DNA from: Oscillospiraceae bacterium
GTDB lineage: Bacteria; Bacillota; Clostridia; Oscillospirales; Ruminococcaceae
Reading direction: 5' to 3'
Length of the DNA stretch: 64,000 bases
Assembly (NCBI GenBank): GCA_022770625.1
Contig: JALEHK010000039.1
Location: forward strand, 16,771 to 80,770
Shown piece by piece: positions 43,241 through 52,137 of this stretch. The translations under genes were made by a program, and so were the position numbers. How positions within the stretch are numbered: the stretch's first letter is position 1; each line of letters begins with the position of its first letter. Below the pieces are notes generated by a model. The model ran no database searches. It was not told the DNA's origin and worked only from the letters and a program-made list of their open reading frames with translations.

Positions 43241-45027
43241 ACAGACATATGCGCGGCCCCGGCGCTCCCGCAAAGGGAGAAAAAATGTCGGTCAAAGGAC
43301 TTACTCAGCTTTATAACTTCTGCCGGAAATATATGCCCGCCGTTGTTATCGCACTGGTCTGTGCGGTCGGCGGCACCATCTTCACCATCATCGGCCCGGA
43401 TAAGCTCTCGGAACTGACCGATGTTATTACCTCCGGGATCGTGACCGGGATCAACTTCGACGAGGTAACGCGGATCGCACTCACTCTTGCTGTCATGTAC
43501 GGTATTTCGGTGATCCTTTCGCTGATCCAAAGCCAGCTGATGACCACGACCACCCAGCGGATCTCGCAGAATATGCGGGAAGAGATCAGCCATAAGATCA
43601 ACCGTCTCCCGATCGATTATTTCAACAAAACGACCTTCGGCGATATCCTTTCCCGCGTCACCAATGACGTTGACACCTGCTCACAGGCCTTCCAGTCGAG
43701 CATCATCAGCTTTGTTTCGGCCGTTGTTCTTTTGGTAGGATGTCTGTTTATGATGTTCAAGACCAACTGGATGATGACGCTGGCAGCAATTGCGGCGACA
43801 CTGATCGGCTTCGGATTGATGACGCTGATTATGGGACGCTCTCAAAAATACTTTATTGCCCGCCAGCAGCAGCTTGGCGCGCTCAACGGTCATATCGAAG
43901 AAGCCTTTTCAGGTCACACTGTTTTAAGAGTCTCCAATGCAGAAAAGGAATTTTCCGATACCTTTACCGGATTGAACGACAGCCTCTATAACGCCAGCTG
44001 GAAATCTCAGTTTCTCTCGGGTCTGATGATGCCGATCATGGGCTTTATCGGGAACCTCGGCTATGTAAGCGTCTGCGTCTCGGGCGCGGCGCTCGCGATC
44101 AACGGAAAAATCACCTTCGGCGTAATTGTCGCGTTTATGGTCTACGTCCGGCTGTTCACCAGTCCCCTCTCTCAGATCGCACAGGCGATGACTAACCTCC
44201 AGTCGGCTTCGGCTGCTGTCGGACGGGTCTTCGACTTTCTCGGCGCGGAAGAGATGGCGGATGAGTCGGAGAAAACAGCCAGACTGGAAAATCCGACCGG
44301 TCAGATCACCTTCAGCCACGTCCGTTTCGGCTATACGCCCGAAAAGACGATCATTCACGATTTTAACGAAACCGTTTCCCCCGGCCAGAAGGTCGCAATC
44401 GTCGGCCCTACCGGAGCCGGTAAGACGACACTTGTAAACCTGCTGATGCGGTTTTATGAAATCGACAGCGGCAGTATCTTGATGGACGGCGTTGACCTGA
44501 AAGACGTGACGCGCGAAAATGTCCACGCCCTCTTCGGAATGGTTTTGCAGGACACCTGGCTGTTTGAAGGAACCATTCGGGAAAACATCGTTTACGGGAA
44601 AAAAGGCATCACCGATCAGCAGCTCGATCAGGTCGCGAAAGCAGTCGGACTGTATCATTTGATCCATACGCTTCCCAATGAATACGACACCGTCTTGACC
44701 AGTGCGGTCAACATCTCGGAAGGTCAGAAACAGCTGATCACCATCGCAAGAGCGATGATCGAAAACGCACCGATGCTGATCCTCGACGAAGCGACCAGCT
44801 CGGTCGATACCCGTACCGAACTGCTGATCCAGCAGGCCATGGATACGCTCACTAAGGGGCGTACCTCGTTCGTAATCGCCCACCGTCTCTCGACCATCAA
44901 AAATGCCGATGTCATCCTCGTCATGAAAGACGGCGACATTATCGAAAGCGGCACCCACGAAGCCCTTATGGCAAAGGGCGGCTTCTACGCCGGACTGTAT
45001 AACGCACAGTTTGCGGAGGCTTCTTAA
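43237..45027 (+). CDS. ABC exporter half, catalytic-site subunit
   Basis: 596 aa: a ~25-residue cytosolic N-terminus, six membrane helices, then an ATPase with Walker A GPTGAGKTTLVNLLMRF, Walker B MLILDEATSSVD with the catalytic Glu, and switch His in FVIAHRLSTI. The signature is ISEGQKQLITIARA rather than LSGGQ, so the partner's intact signature completes the working ATP site. Translationally coupled to the preceding gene; the two form one heterodimer. Confidence 0.92.
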   Translation: MNRHMRGPGAPAKGEKMSVKGLTQLYNFCRKYMPAVVIALVCAVGGTIFTIIGPDKLSELTDVITSGIVTGINFDEVTRIALTLAVMYGISVILSLIQSQLMTTTTQRISQNMREEISHKINRLPIDYFNKTTFGDILSRVTNDVDTCSQAFQSSIISFVSAVVLLVGCLFMMFKTNWMMTLAAIAATLIGFGLMTLIMGRSQKYFIARQQQLGALNGHIEEAFSGHTVLRVSNAEKEFSDTFTGLNDSLYNASWKSQFLSGLMMPIMGFIGNLGYVSVCVSGAALAINGKITFGVIVAFMVYVRLFTSPLSQIAQAMTNLQSASAAVGRVFDFLGAEEMADESEKTARLENPTGQITFSHVRFGYTPEKTIIHDFNETVSPGQKVAIVGPTGAGKTTLVNLLMRFYEIDSGSILMDGVDLKDVTRENVHALFGMVLQDTWLFEGTIRENIVYGKKGITDQQLDQVAKAVGLYHLIHTLPNEYDTVLTSAVNISEGQKQLITIARAMIENAPMLILDEATSSVDTRTELLIQQAMDTLTKGRTSFVIAHRLSTIKNADVILVMKDGDIIESGTHEALMAKGGFYAGLYNAQFAEAS

Positions 45028-45072
45028 GATCTCCTGTAGCGCCGGAGTGGGAAAAGATTTACACTTTCTCTC

Positions 45073-45101
45073 TTGATTTTCCCGCTCCCGTCCATTACAC
45101 T
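45073..45101 (+). promoter_or_regulatory. Probable promoter of the HEAT-repeat gene
   Basis: TTGATT (45073-45078), 17-bp spacer, TACACT (45096-45101). Reasonable but not consensus. Confidence 0.5.
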
Positions 45102-45136
45102 GATCATCAGAAAACCAATAAAAAGGAGAACCAATC

Positions 45137-45478
45137 ATGCCGCTATTCAAAAAAAACGCCGAATCGGCCGAAGAAAGACTTCGCCGGGCGTGTAACGAAC
45201 GGGACGAGAAATATATCGATAAGGCCATGAAAAAAGGAAAAGCGTCGCTGATCATAACAGTACGGATCCTCGGCGAAGAGCAGATGGACGGATATCTTCC
45301 GAAACTCTGTGAACTTTTATCCTCTCCCGACCGTGAAAAACGGCTGGCGGCGGCCTATGCGCTTGGAGAAATGCGGTATTCGACCGCAGTCACCTTCCTT
45401 TCAAGGCGGCTTGAGGAAGAAGAGGACGAGGAAGTTTTGGACGAGATCCGAAAAGCGATCGCCAAATACCGCGGATAA
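45137..45478 (+). CDS. Small HEAT-repeat protein
   Basis: 113 aa. The first ~50 residues are charged (EERLRRACNERDEKYIDKAM); the rest is two HEAT-type helical repeats (LLSSPDREKRLAAAYALGEM, then FLSRRLEEEEDEEVLDEIRK). Such repeats bind proteins; no catalytic motif is present. AAAAAGGAG lies 9 nt before the ATG. Alone on its transcript, with a terminator behind it. Partner unknown. Confidence 0.75.
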   Translation: MPLFKKNAESAEERLRRACNERDEKYIDKAMKKGKASLIITVRILGEEQMDGYLPKLCELLSSPDREKRLAAAYALGEMRYSTAVTFLSRRLEEEEDEEVLDEIRKAIAKYRG

Positions 45479-45486
45479 GCAATAGA

Positions 45487-45526
45487 AAAGCCTGCTGATT
45501 GCAGATCAAAACAATCAGCAGGCTTT
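45487..45526 (+). terminator. Shared terminator of the HEAT gene and aroE
   Basis: AAAGCCTGCTGATT pairs with AATCAGCAGGCTTT. T-run TTTTTTA on plus and an A-run on the other side let it serve both converging genes. Confidence 0.85.
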
Positions 45527-45527
45527 T

Positions 45528-46406
45528 TTATCTTTTGACCGGTTTATCGAAGTACTTGCGCTTGATCTCTTCGACCGGCATATCCTTCCCTGTCCAGATC
45601 CGGAAAGCTTCAACTCCCTGATACAAAAGCATATAGATCCCGTTAAAGGTGTGGCAGCCCGCTTCTCTGGCCAGCCGCAGAAGTTCGGTTTCCATCGGCT
45701 CATAGATCATATCGCTGACGACCAAACCCGGATGGAACCAACTCGGATCGGTAATCAGGCTTTGACCGGCATGATCGGGAGCCATTCCGACCGGCGTAGT
45801 ATTCACCAGAAGATCCGCTTCACCGACCGCTTTCTTCAGCGCGTCTTTATCGGAAAGCGGATGGAACCGAACATCACAGCGCGTCCGGTCGCAAAGCTGA
45901 TGAACGATCCGGATCAGTTCCGGACGGGGATGGGCATTGAACAGGTCGATCTGCCGCGCTCCGTCTAGCGCGCACTGAACCAGCGACGAAACACCGGCGC
46001 CGCCCGCACCGAGCTGAACGATCTTTTTATCCCGAATATCGACGCCGGCATCTTTAGCCGCGCCGATATAGCCGATCCCATCGGTCGTATGTCCGGTCAG
46101 AACGCCGTTTTCGTTGACAACGGTATTGACCGCGCCGCAGATCTCCGCCGCAGGAGACAGCCGGTCGCAATATGGGATCATCTCCCGCTTGAGCGGCATT
46201 GTCAGATTAAATCCTTTCACGCCGAGTACTCGAAGTCCGTCGATCGCTTTTTTCAGATCCTCTGGTTTTACGTCAAAGGAAAGATAGCGCGCATCGATCC
46301 CGTGATAAAGGAAGGATGCATTGTGCATCTGCGGCGAAATGCTGTGCGCAACAGGGCTGCCGAGCAGACAGTAAAGCGCGGTATGTCCGGTGATTTCCCG
46401 TTTCAT
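45528..46406 (-). CDS. aroE: Shikimate dehydrogenase
   Basis: Reduces 3-dehydroshikimate to shikimate with NADPH in aromatic amino-acid synthesis. 292 aa. Substrate-binding LLGSPVAHSISPQMHNASF, catalytic Lys in NLTMPLKREMIPYCD, Asp in GHTTDGIGY, and NADP loop VQLGAGGAGVSSLV. Within the family it could also use quinate. Alone on the minus strand. Confidence 0.92.
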   Translation of the reverse strand: MKREITGHTALYCLLGSPVAHSISPQMHNASFLYHGIDARYLSFDVKPEDLKKAIDGLRVLGVKGFNLTMPLKREMIPYCDRLSPAAEICGAVNTVVNENGVLTGHTTDGIGYIGAAKDAGVDIRDKKIVQLGAGGAGVSSLVQCALDGARQIDLFNAHPRPELIRIVHQLCDRTRCDVRFHPLSDKDALKKAVGEADLLVNTTPVGMAPDHAGQSLITDPSWFHPGLVVSDMIYEPMETELLRLAREAGCHTFNGIYMLLYQGVEAFRIWTGKDMPVEEIKRKYFDKPVKR

Positions 46407-46614
46407 GAGTTGACCGTTCCCTTCTTATGCAGCCGGAGTTATCCCAAAACTGCGATCATCTTTTTACGTTTGCTTTTATTGTAGCAGATGCGGAATTTCT
46501 TGTCAATGAATGGTTGTCCGACGTATGATATGGTTCAGAAAAAAGATGATTTTTCCCCGAAAATGTGTTAATATAAAAGAAAGAAAAAACTTGATCAGAA
46601 AGGCGTTGATCCGA

Positions 46615-47511
46615 ATGAAAAAAGCCGTTGTCATTGGCAGCTTAAACCTCGATTATTCGTTAGCTGTCGCACATCTCCCGCTTCCGGGAGAAACGATCCT
46701 CGCTCAGGGTCTTACGATGAACCCGGGCGGAAAAGGCGCCAATCAGGCCTACGCGCTCGGAAAGCTGGGCTGTGAGACCAGCATGATCGGCTCGGTCGGA
46801 ACCGATAACGCCGGTGCGCTCCTTTGCGGAAATCTGGAAAGCGTCGGCGTTGATACTTCCGGCATCAAACGGCTTCCCGACGTTCCTTCCGGACAGGCGT
46901 TTATTCCGGTCGATGCTTCCGGTCAGAATTCGATCATCGTCCTTTCGGGAGCAAACGCACTTGTAACGCCGAGGGACATTGACCGGGAAAAAGCACGGAT
47001 CGAACAGGCGGACTGTGTGGTAATGCAGCTTGAGATCCCGATCGAAACGGTTCTTTACGCGGCAAAGCTCGCCAAAAGTCTTGGAAAAACCGTCGTTCTC
47101 GATCCCGCGCCCGCCCGCAGCGATCTTCCCGATGAACTGATCGGATGCGCCGATTTTATCAAGCCCAATGAAACCGAGCTTGCGATCCTGACCGGCCGCC
47201 CGTCCGAAACGATCGAGGATTGTCGGGAAGCGGCAGAGCTTCTTCTTCAGAAAGGTACCGGAACCGTCATGGTATCTCTTGGGAGCAAAGGCGTTTTAGC
47301 GGTCAGCCGGAAAGGAACTGTTCATATCCCCGCCCGTAAAGTCAAAGCGGTCGATACGACGGCGGCGGGAGACTGCTTCACGGCAGCGTTTGTACGCGCG
47401 TATGAAGGCGATACCGAAAAAGCGCTCCAGTTTGCAACAGCAGCGGCCGCAATCGCCGTTTCCCGCAAAGGCGCACAGGCTTCTATCCCGACGGCGGAAG
47501 AGGTTAAATAA
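46615..47511 (+). CDS. rbsK: Ribokinase
   Basis: 298 aa PfkB-family sugar kinase: phosphorylates ribose or a related pentose at the 5-position. Signatures: VIGSLNLDYSLAVAHLP, GGKGANQAYALGKLG, DPAPARSDLPDEL and the catalytic DTTAAGDCFTAAFVRAYEG. Start at the ATG at 46615 (AAAGG upstream), giving the normal length; in-frame sequence upstream is not conserved-looking. No ribose transporter is adjacent. Confidence 0.92.
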   Translation: MKKAVVIGSLNLDYSLAVAHLPLPGETILAQGLTMNPGGKGANQAYALGKLGCETSMIGSVGTDNAGALLCGNLESVGVDTSGIKRLPDVPSGQAFIPVDASGQNSIIVLSGANALVTPRDIDREKARIEQADCVVMQLEIPIETVLYAAKLAKSLGKTVVLDPAPARSDLPDELIGCADFIKPNETELAILTGRPSETIEDCREAAELLLQKGTGTVMVSLGSKGVLAVSRKGTVHIPARKVKAVDTTAAGDCFTAAFVRAYEGDTEKALQFATAAAAIAVSRKGAQASIPTAEEVK

Positions 47512-47853
47512 CCTTTCGCGGCGTTTCTGGCTCTGCTGAGTATGGGCGTTCTGATAATCCTGCTGAGGAAAGCTGTATTCCGTTTGCCGTTTCCGAAACC
47601 GCACTGATCGGAGGTTCTCTTTTCTTTTGGGAAGCGAAAGGTTCAGCAGGCATAAAAAACCTCCTGTCGATCAAAGAATCGGCAGGAGGTTTTTCTTTGG
47701 ATTATATTTTGGGTTCTGCTGCGCAGAACAATCGAAACCGGAACGGTTGGGAAGCTGTGAAAAAGTGTGAATACCGGTTTCTGGTGCAAGCAAAGGGGTT
47801 CCGCCCCTTTGAGTCCCGCAAGCCTTTAAAAAGGCTTAACCTAAACTTTTTTG
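47512..47853. other. 342-bp spacer with several palindromes and a possible gene remnant
   Basis: No intact gene. Just after the rbsK stop, in the same frame, comes PFAAFLALLSMGVLIILLRK, a membrane-helix-plus-basic-tail look, then a stop. Farther on lie the rbsK terminator and three hairpins without U-runs: GTTCTGC-TGC-GCAGAAC (47713-47729), CAAAGGGG-TTCCG-CCCCTTTG (47791-47811) and AAGCCTTT-AA-AAAGGCTT (47820-47837). Confidence 0.6.
47656..47693 (+). terminator. Terminator behind rbsK
   Basis: AAAACCTCCTGTCGAT pairs with ATCGGCAGGAGGTTTT, then TC. About 145 nt past the rbsK stop. Confidence 0.75.
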
Positions 47854-49221
47854 TCAGGTCTGTAGCACCACATCGTTCTTCGGGTACTTCCGGCGGACGA
47901 TCAGGAAGGTGATGATATGTCCCAGCGCTGTAACCGTCCAAGTGATCGGGTAGGAGATGTACAGGGTCTGGAGGGTCGGAGAGACGTATTTAAAGACGGT
48001 GAAAATCCACAGGATCCGCAGGCCGCAGGCACCGGTCAGCGAAACGATCATCGGGATAATCGAATAACCCATTCCACGAAGCGAACCGACCATCGTATCC
48101 ATGATGCCGCAGATAAAATAGGTCGGGCAGATGATCGACATACGCAAAAGCCCGTACTTCACAACTTCCGGGTCCGAGGTGTAGAAGCCGAGGAGGTTGG
48201 TGCCGAAAAGGTAGGCCAGCATACCGAGACCCAGACCGAAAATACAGACATAACCGACGCAGGTCAGCAGGATCTTATTGACGCGGGCGTATTTCTGCGC
48301 GCCCATATTCTGTCCGGTAAAGGAGATCGACGACTGATACATCGCGTTCATCGCCACGTAGACAAAGCCCTCGATATTGGAGGCGGCGGTGTTTCCAGCC
48401 ATGACGGTCGAACCGAACGAGTTGACCGTTGACTGGATCAGGACGTTGGAGATCGAGAAAACCGCGCCCTGAAGTCCGGCGGGAAGGCCGATTTCGAGAA
48501 TCGCCTTGAACTTGCTCATATGAATCTTCATCTTCTTCGGATGGAAGCGGAGCGCGCCCTCTTCTTTGAACAGGCAGCGAACCACAAGCGCCATCGAAAC
48601 GCTCTGGGAAAGGATGGTCGCAATGGCGACGCCCGCAACGTCGAGCTTGCAGACGATAACGAAGAAGAGGTTCATCAAAACGTTTAAAACGCCGGCAAAC
48701 GACAGATAGTAAAGCGGACGTTTGGTATCTCCGACCGCACGGAGAATCGCCGAGCCGAAGTTGTACACCATCATAAACGGGCAGCCGATAAAGAGGATGC
48801 GCATATAAATGACGGATTTATCAATGACGTCGAGCGGCGTTCCCATCAGCTCGAGCAGCGGACGGGTCAGCGTACAGCCGACAAGGATCAAAATCAGTCC
48901 ACCGAGAATCGCGATCATCATCGACGTGTGGATCGTATCCTGAATATTCTGATCCTGATGCGCGCCGTAATAGCGGGCGACTAAGACATTCGTACCGATC
49001 GAAAGACCGAGGAAGATATTGGTCAGAAGGTTAATCAGCGCGCCTGTGGAGCCGACCGCTGCAAGCGAAGTGCTGCCGGCGAACTGTCCTACAACGATAA
49101 CATCGGCGGCATTGAACAAAAGCTGAAGAATACTGGAAAGCATCAGCGGAATCGCAAACCGGATAATCTTTCCGGGAAGCGGGCCACTGCACATATCCAT
49201 CTCATAACTTTTTGAAGCCAT
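47854..49221 (-). CDS. MATE family efflux transporter
   Basis: 455 aa, about 12 membrane helices in two pseudo-symmetric halves. N-terminus IRFAIPLMLSSILQLLFNAADVIVVGQFAG and the mid-protein GLPAGLQGAVFSISNVLIQ are typical. Exports cationic compounds in exchange for Na+ or H+. AAAGGA before the ATG. Its promoter carries an inverted repeat on the -10, so it is probably controlled by a ligand-responsive regulator that is not adjacent. Confidence 0.92.
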   Translation of the reverse strand: MASKSYEMDMCSGPLPGKIIRFAIPLMLSSILQLLFNAADVIVVGQFAGSTSLAAVGSTGALINLLTNIFLGLSIGTNVLVARYYGAHQDQNIQDTIHTSMMIAILGGLILILVGCTLTRPLLELMGTPLDVIDKSVIYMRILFIGCPFMMVYNFGSAILRAVGDTKRPLYYLSFAGVLNVLMNLFFVIVCKLDVAGVAIATILSQSVSMALVVRCLFKEEGALRFHPKKMKIHMSKFKAILEIGLPAGLQGAVFSISNVLIQSTVNSFGSTVMAGNTAASNIEGFVYVAMNAMYQSSISFTGQNMGAQKYARVNKILLTCVGYVCIFGLGLGMLAYLFGTNLLGFYTSDPEVVKYGLLRMSIICPTYFICGIMDTMVGSLRGMGYSIIPMIVSLTGACGLRILWIFTVFKYVSPTLQTLYISYPITWTVTALGHIITFLIVRRKYPKNDVVLQT

Positions 49222-49265
49222 ACACTCATCCTTTCTTCAAAAGCGGTAAAATAAGGGTAAAACTG

Positions 49266-49284
49266 CTGTAAACCCAAGTTACAG
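49266..49284 (-). promoter_or_regulatory. Operator-like dyad at the MATE promoter
   Basis: CTGTAA-N7-TTACAG, a perfect 6-bp inverted repeat that overlaps the -10 by two bases and covers the expected start site. Confidence 0.55.
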
Positions 49285-49311
49285 TATAAACCTGTTTTTC
49301 CATTTGTACAA
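49283..49311 (-). promoter_or_regulatory. Sigma-A promoter of the MATE gene
   Basis: TTGTAC (49306-49311), 17-bp spacer, TATACT (49283-49288) on the minus strand. Confidence 0.7.
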
Positions 49312-49342
49312 GGCTTTTTCAAAAAATGACCGACCCTGAGGA

Positions 49343-50134
49343 TCATCTTTCCGATAACAGCTTTTCGATCACTGCTTCCGGCGAAGGCGCGAGCGGAAAT
49401 CCCCTTCCCTTCAGCTCGTCCGATGCGCTCTCCATCAGATAGGGATGTCCGATCGTCTCCAGCATCGGCAGGTCGTTATAGTTATCCCCAAACGCCATGA
49501 CCTCTTTGGGGCTGATCCCGAGCGCAGCACAGATCCCATTGATTCCTTCCCGTTTGGATGCAACGCCGCAATCAAGCCAAAGACTTCCTCCGAGCGCGAT
49601 CTGCACCTTTTTTCCCCATTTTTCCCTCCACGGCTGTTGATACTGCAACGCCCCGTCCGGACAATAGGCAGATACCTTGAGGATGTCCTCCCTGATATCC
49701 TCCGGACGATCGATCAGCGTCACATGGTTTCCGACAAAATACCGGATATGATCGATAAAATCGTGCGATTTCGGAATCAGATAACTGGTCTCGGCGCCCG
49801 AGATCAGCACCTCAAACTGCGGAACCTCCAAAATCTCATGAGCGATCCCAAGCGCTGTTTCCCGATCGACCGGTGTTTTAGAAAGGACGTTCCCCTTCTC
49901 ATCAAAACAGATCGCTCCGTTTTCGCACAAAAAAAGGATATCCTTTTCGACCGGTTCAAAAAGCCCGCGAAGACTCTTATGCTGACGGCCGGACGCGGCG
50001 CAGAACCGAATCCCCTGTTCTTTCAGCCGATATACCTGCTCAAAAAGCTGATCGGAAATGGTCTTGCTTTCGCCGCGGAGAAGGGTTCCGTCAATATCAC
50101 TGGCCACCAGACGAACCGAACTGTTTTTATCCAT
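49343..50134 (-). CDS. HAD superfamily phosphatase, Cof type
   Basis: 263 aa from the ATG at 50134 (AAAGGAG 10 nt upstream). HAD motifs: nucleophile DIDGTLLRGESK, Thr/Ser in CAASGRQHKSL, and metal site GDNYNDLPMLETIG, with a C2B-type cap between. Related enzymes dephosphorylate sugar phosphates or flavin/pyridoxal phosphates; exact substrate unknown. Confidence 0.9.
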   Translation of the reverse strand: MDKNSSVRLVASDIDGTLLRGESKTISDQLFEQVYRLKEQGIRFCAASGRQHKSLRGLFEPVEKDILFLCENGAICFDEKGNVLSKTPVDRETALGIAHEILEVPQFEVLISGAETSYLIPKSHDFIDHIRYFVGNHVTLIDRPEDIREDILKVSAYCPDGALQYQQPWREKWGKKVQIALGGSLWLDCGVASKREGINGICAALGISPKEVMAFGDNYNDLPMLETIGHPYLMESASDELKGRGFPLAPSPEAVIEKLLSER

Positions 50135-50183
50135 AAAGTCAGACTCCTTTTCTCCAAACAATATCAGGTTTATTTTATCACGC

Positions 50184-50211
50184 TTGACACTTCCAGTCAA
50201 TTTGATATAAT
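50184..50211 (+). promoter_or_regulatory. Consensus sigma-A promoter of the aminopeptidase gene
   Basis: TTGACA (50184-50189), 16-bp spacer, TATAAT (50206-50211). Confidence 0.85.
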
Positions 50212-50282
50212 ACATAGTAAAGACAGCTGTTCCGGATCCAAAAACATCCTAAGGAAACAGCTGAGCGAAAGGACGCGAATAT

Positions 50283-52070
50283 ATGATTCCAGAAAGACTC
50301 TCCCGCCTGCGGGAAAAGATGAAGGAAGCGAATGTTGATCTCTATATGGTCACCTCCGCCGATTTCCACGCATCCGAATATGTCGGCGACTATTTTAAGG
50401 CGCGTGCGTATATCACCGGCTTCACCGGCTCCGCCGGAACCGCTGTTATTACGCAGGACGGCGCATGGCTCTGGACGGACGGACGGTACTTCATTCAGGC
50501 AGCTGCTCAGCTCAGCGGTACGACGGTCACTCTTCAGAAGATGGGACAGGACGGCATTCCGACCGTTGAAGAATTTATTCTTGACCGGATCCGGTCGGGC
50601 GAGACGCTCGGTTTTGACGGACGTACCGTACCTGCGGCCGAAGGAGAAAAATATGCCCGCCTGCTTGCGAAAAAGGGCGCAAAGGTCGCTTCCGGAAGAG
50701 ATCTGGTCGGTGAGATCTGGCAGGATCGTCCCGCGCTTTCCGCAGAGCCGGTCTTTGAACTGGACGTGCGCTACGCCGGACAGGAACGAAGCGAAAAACT
50801 CCATAACCTTTTCGACGCTATGGACAAGGAAGGCGCAGACGCGCTGGTGCTGACCTCGCTGGACGATATCGCATGGCTGTTAAACATCCGCGGCGGCGAC
50901 GTCGCCTATAATCCGGTCGTCCTCTCCTATCTGCTCGCCAAAAAAGATCATACGGTCTATCTGTATGCAAACAGCAGCTGCTTCCCCGAAGCGGTCGTAC
51001 ACGCACTGGAAAAAGACGGCGTGACCATCCGCCCTTATAACAATATCTACACCGATATCGCCGCCATTCCCGCCGGAAGTACGCTGATGGCGGACAAGAG
51101 CCGCACCAACTACGCGATCGTCGGAAATGTTCCCGAAGGGGTAACGCTGATCAACCGGATCAATCCCACCTATCTTCCCAAGTCGATCAAAAACCCGACC
51201 GAGGTTGAAAACGAAAAGCTGGCTCACATCAAAGACGGCGTCGCTATGACCCGGTTCATCTACTGGCTGAAAACTCATATCGGCAAGGAAAAAATCACCG
51301 AGATGTCTGCTGCCGCAAAGATCGAGTCGTTCCGCCAGATGGGCGAAAACTATCTCGGACAGAGCTTTGCGCCGATCGTCTCCTACGGTGCGCACGCGGC
51401 GATGTGCCACTATTCTCCTTCGGCTGAAAGCGATATTGAGATCGAGCCGCACGGCTTTGCACTGGCCGATACCGGCGGACAGTACTACGAAGGAACGACC
51501 GATATTACCCGCACCTTTGCGGTCGGCCCTTTAAGCTACGAACAGAAGCACCATTACACGCTGGTTCTGCGCGGACACCTTCATCTGGCGGCGGCGCGGT
51601 TCCTTTACGGCTGCACCGGCGTTGCGCTCGATTACGCCTGCCGCGCACCTCTGTGGGATGAAGCGCTTGACTATAACCACGGCACCGGGCACGGTGTCGG
51701 TTACCTCTTAAACGTCCACGAAGGCCCGAACTCCTTCCGCTACCGGATCGTTCCCGATCACAACGCCGTGATGGAGGAAGGTATGATTACCTCCAACGAA
51801 CCGGGTCTTTATCTGGAAGGCAAATACGGCATCCGTATCGAGAACATGATCGTCTGCCGGAAGGACGTCAAGAACGAATACGGTCAGTTTATGGCGTTTG
51901 ATAACCTGACCTATATTCCCTACGAACCAGAAGCGGTTCTGCCGGAAGAGATGACCGAAAAAGAACGTGCGCTTTATAACGACTATATGGCGCAGGTCTA
52001 CGAAAAGATCTCCCCCTATTTAAGCGAGGAGGAAAAGGTCTGGCTGAAAAACGAGACCCGCCCGATCTGA
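50283..52070 (+). CDS. Xaa-Pro aminopeptidase, M24B family (long form)
   Basis: 595 aa, cytosolic. Removes N-terminal residues that precede proline. Two creatinase-like N-terminal domains (start MIPERLSRLREKM; FTGSAGTAVITQDGAWLWTDG) and the C-terminal pita-bread domain with the two-metal ligands: Asp in ADTGGQYYEGTTDITRT, His in GTGHGVGYLLNVHE, Glu in SNEPGLYLEGKYGIRIENM. The three-domain length matches eukaryotic-type APP1. GAAAGGA upstream. Confidence 0.93.
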   Translation: MIPERLSRLREKMKEANVDLYMVTSADFHASEYVGDYFKARAYITGFTGSAGTAVITQDGAWLWTDGRYFIQAAAQLSGTTVTLQKMGQDGIPTVEEFILDRIRSGETLGFDGRTVPAAEGEKYARLLAKKGAKVASGRDLVGEIWQDRPALSAEPVFELDVRYAGQERSEKLHNLFDAMDKEGADALVLTSLDDIAWLLNIRGGDVAYNPVVLSYLLAKKDHTVYLYANSSCFPEAVVHALEKDGVTIRPYNNIYTDIAAIPAGSTLMADKSRTNYAIVGNVPEGVTLINRINPTYLPKSIKNPTEVENEKLAHIKDGVAMTRFIYWLKTHIGKEKITEMSAAAKIESFRQMGENYLGQSFAPIVSYGAHAAMCHYSPSAESDIEIEPHGFALADTGGQYYEGTTDITRTFAVGPLSYEQKHHYTLVLRGHLHLAAARFLYGCTGVALDYACRAPLWDEALDYNHGTGHGVGYLLNVHEGPNSFRYRIVPDHNAVMEEGMITSNEPGLYLEGKYGIRIENMIVCRKDVKNEYGQFMAFDNLTYIPYEPEAVLPEEMTEKERALYNDYMAQVYEKISPYLSEEEKVWLKNETRPI

Positions 52071-52091
52071 TCGTTCCTTATTTTGCCAAAA

Positions 52092-52131
52092 AAGCCTGCC
52101 GATTTCTCTTTGAAGAGGAACCGGCAGGCTT
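52092..52131 (+). terminator. Terminator behind the aminopeptidase gene
   Basis: AAGCCTGCCG pairs with CGGCAGGCTT, then TTCTTTTT. The facing exonuclease gene ends just beyond, so it may serve both. Confidence 0.8.
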
Positions 52132-52137
52132 TTCTTT

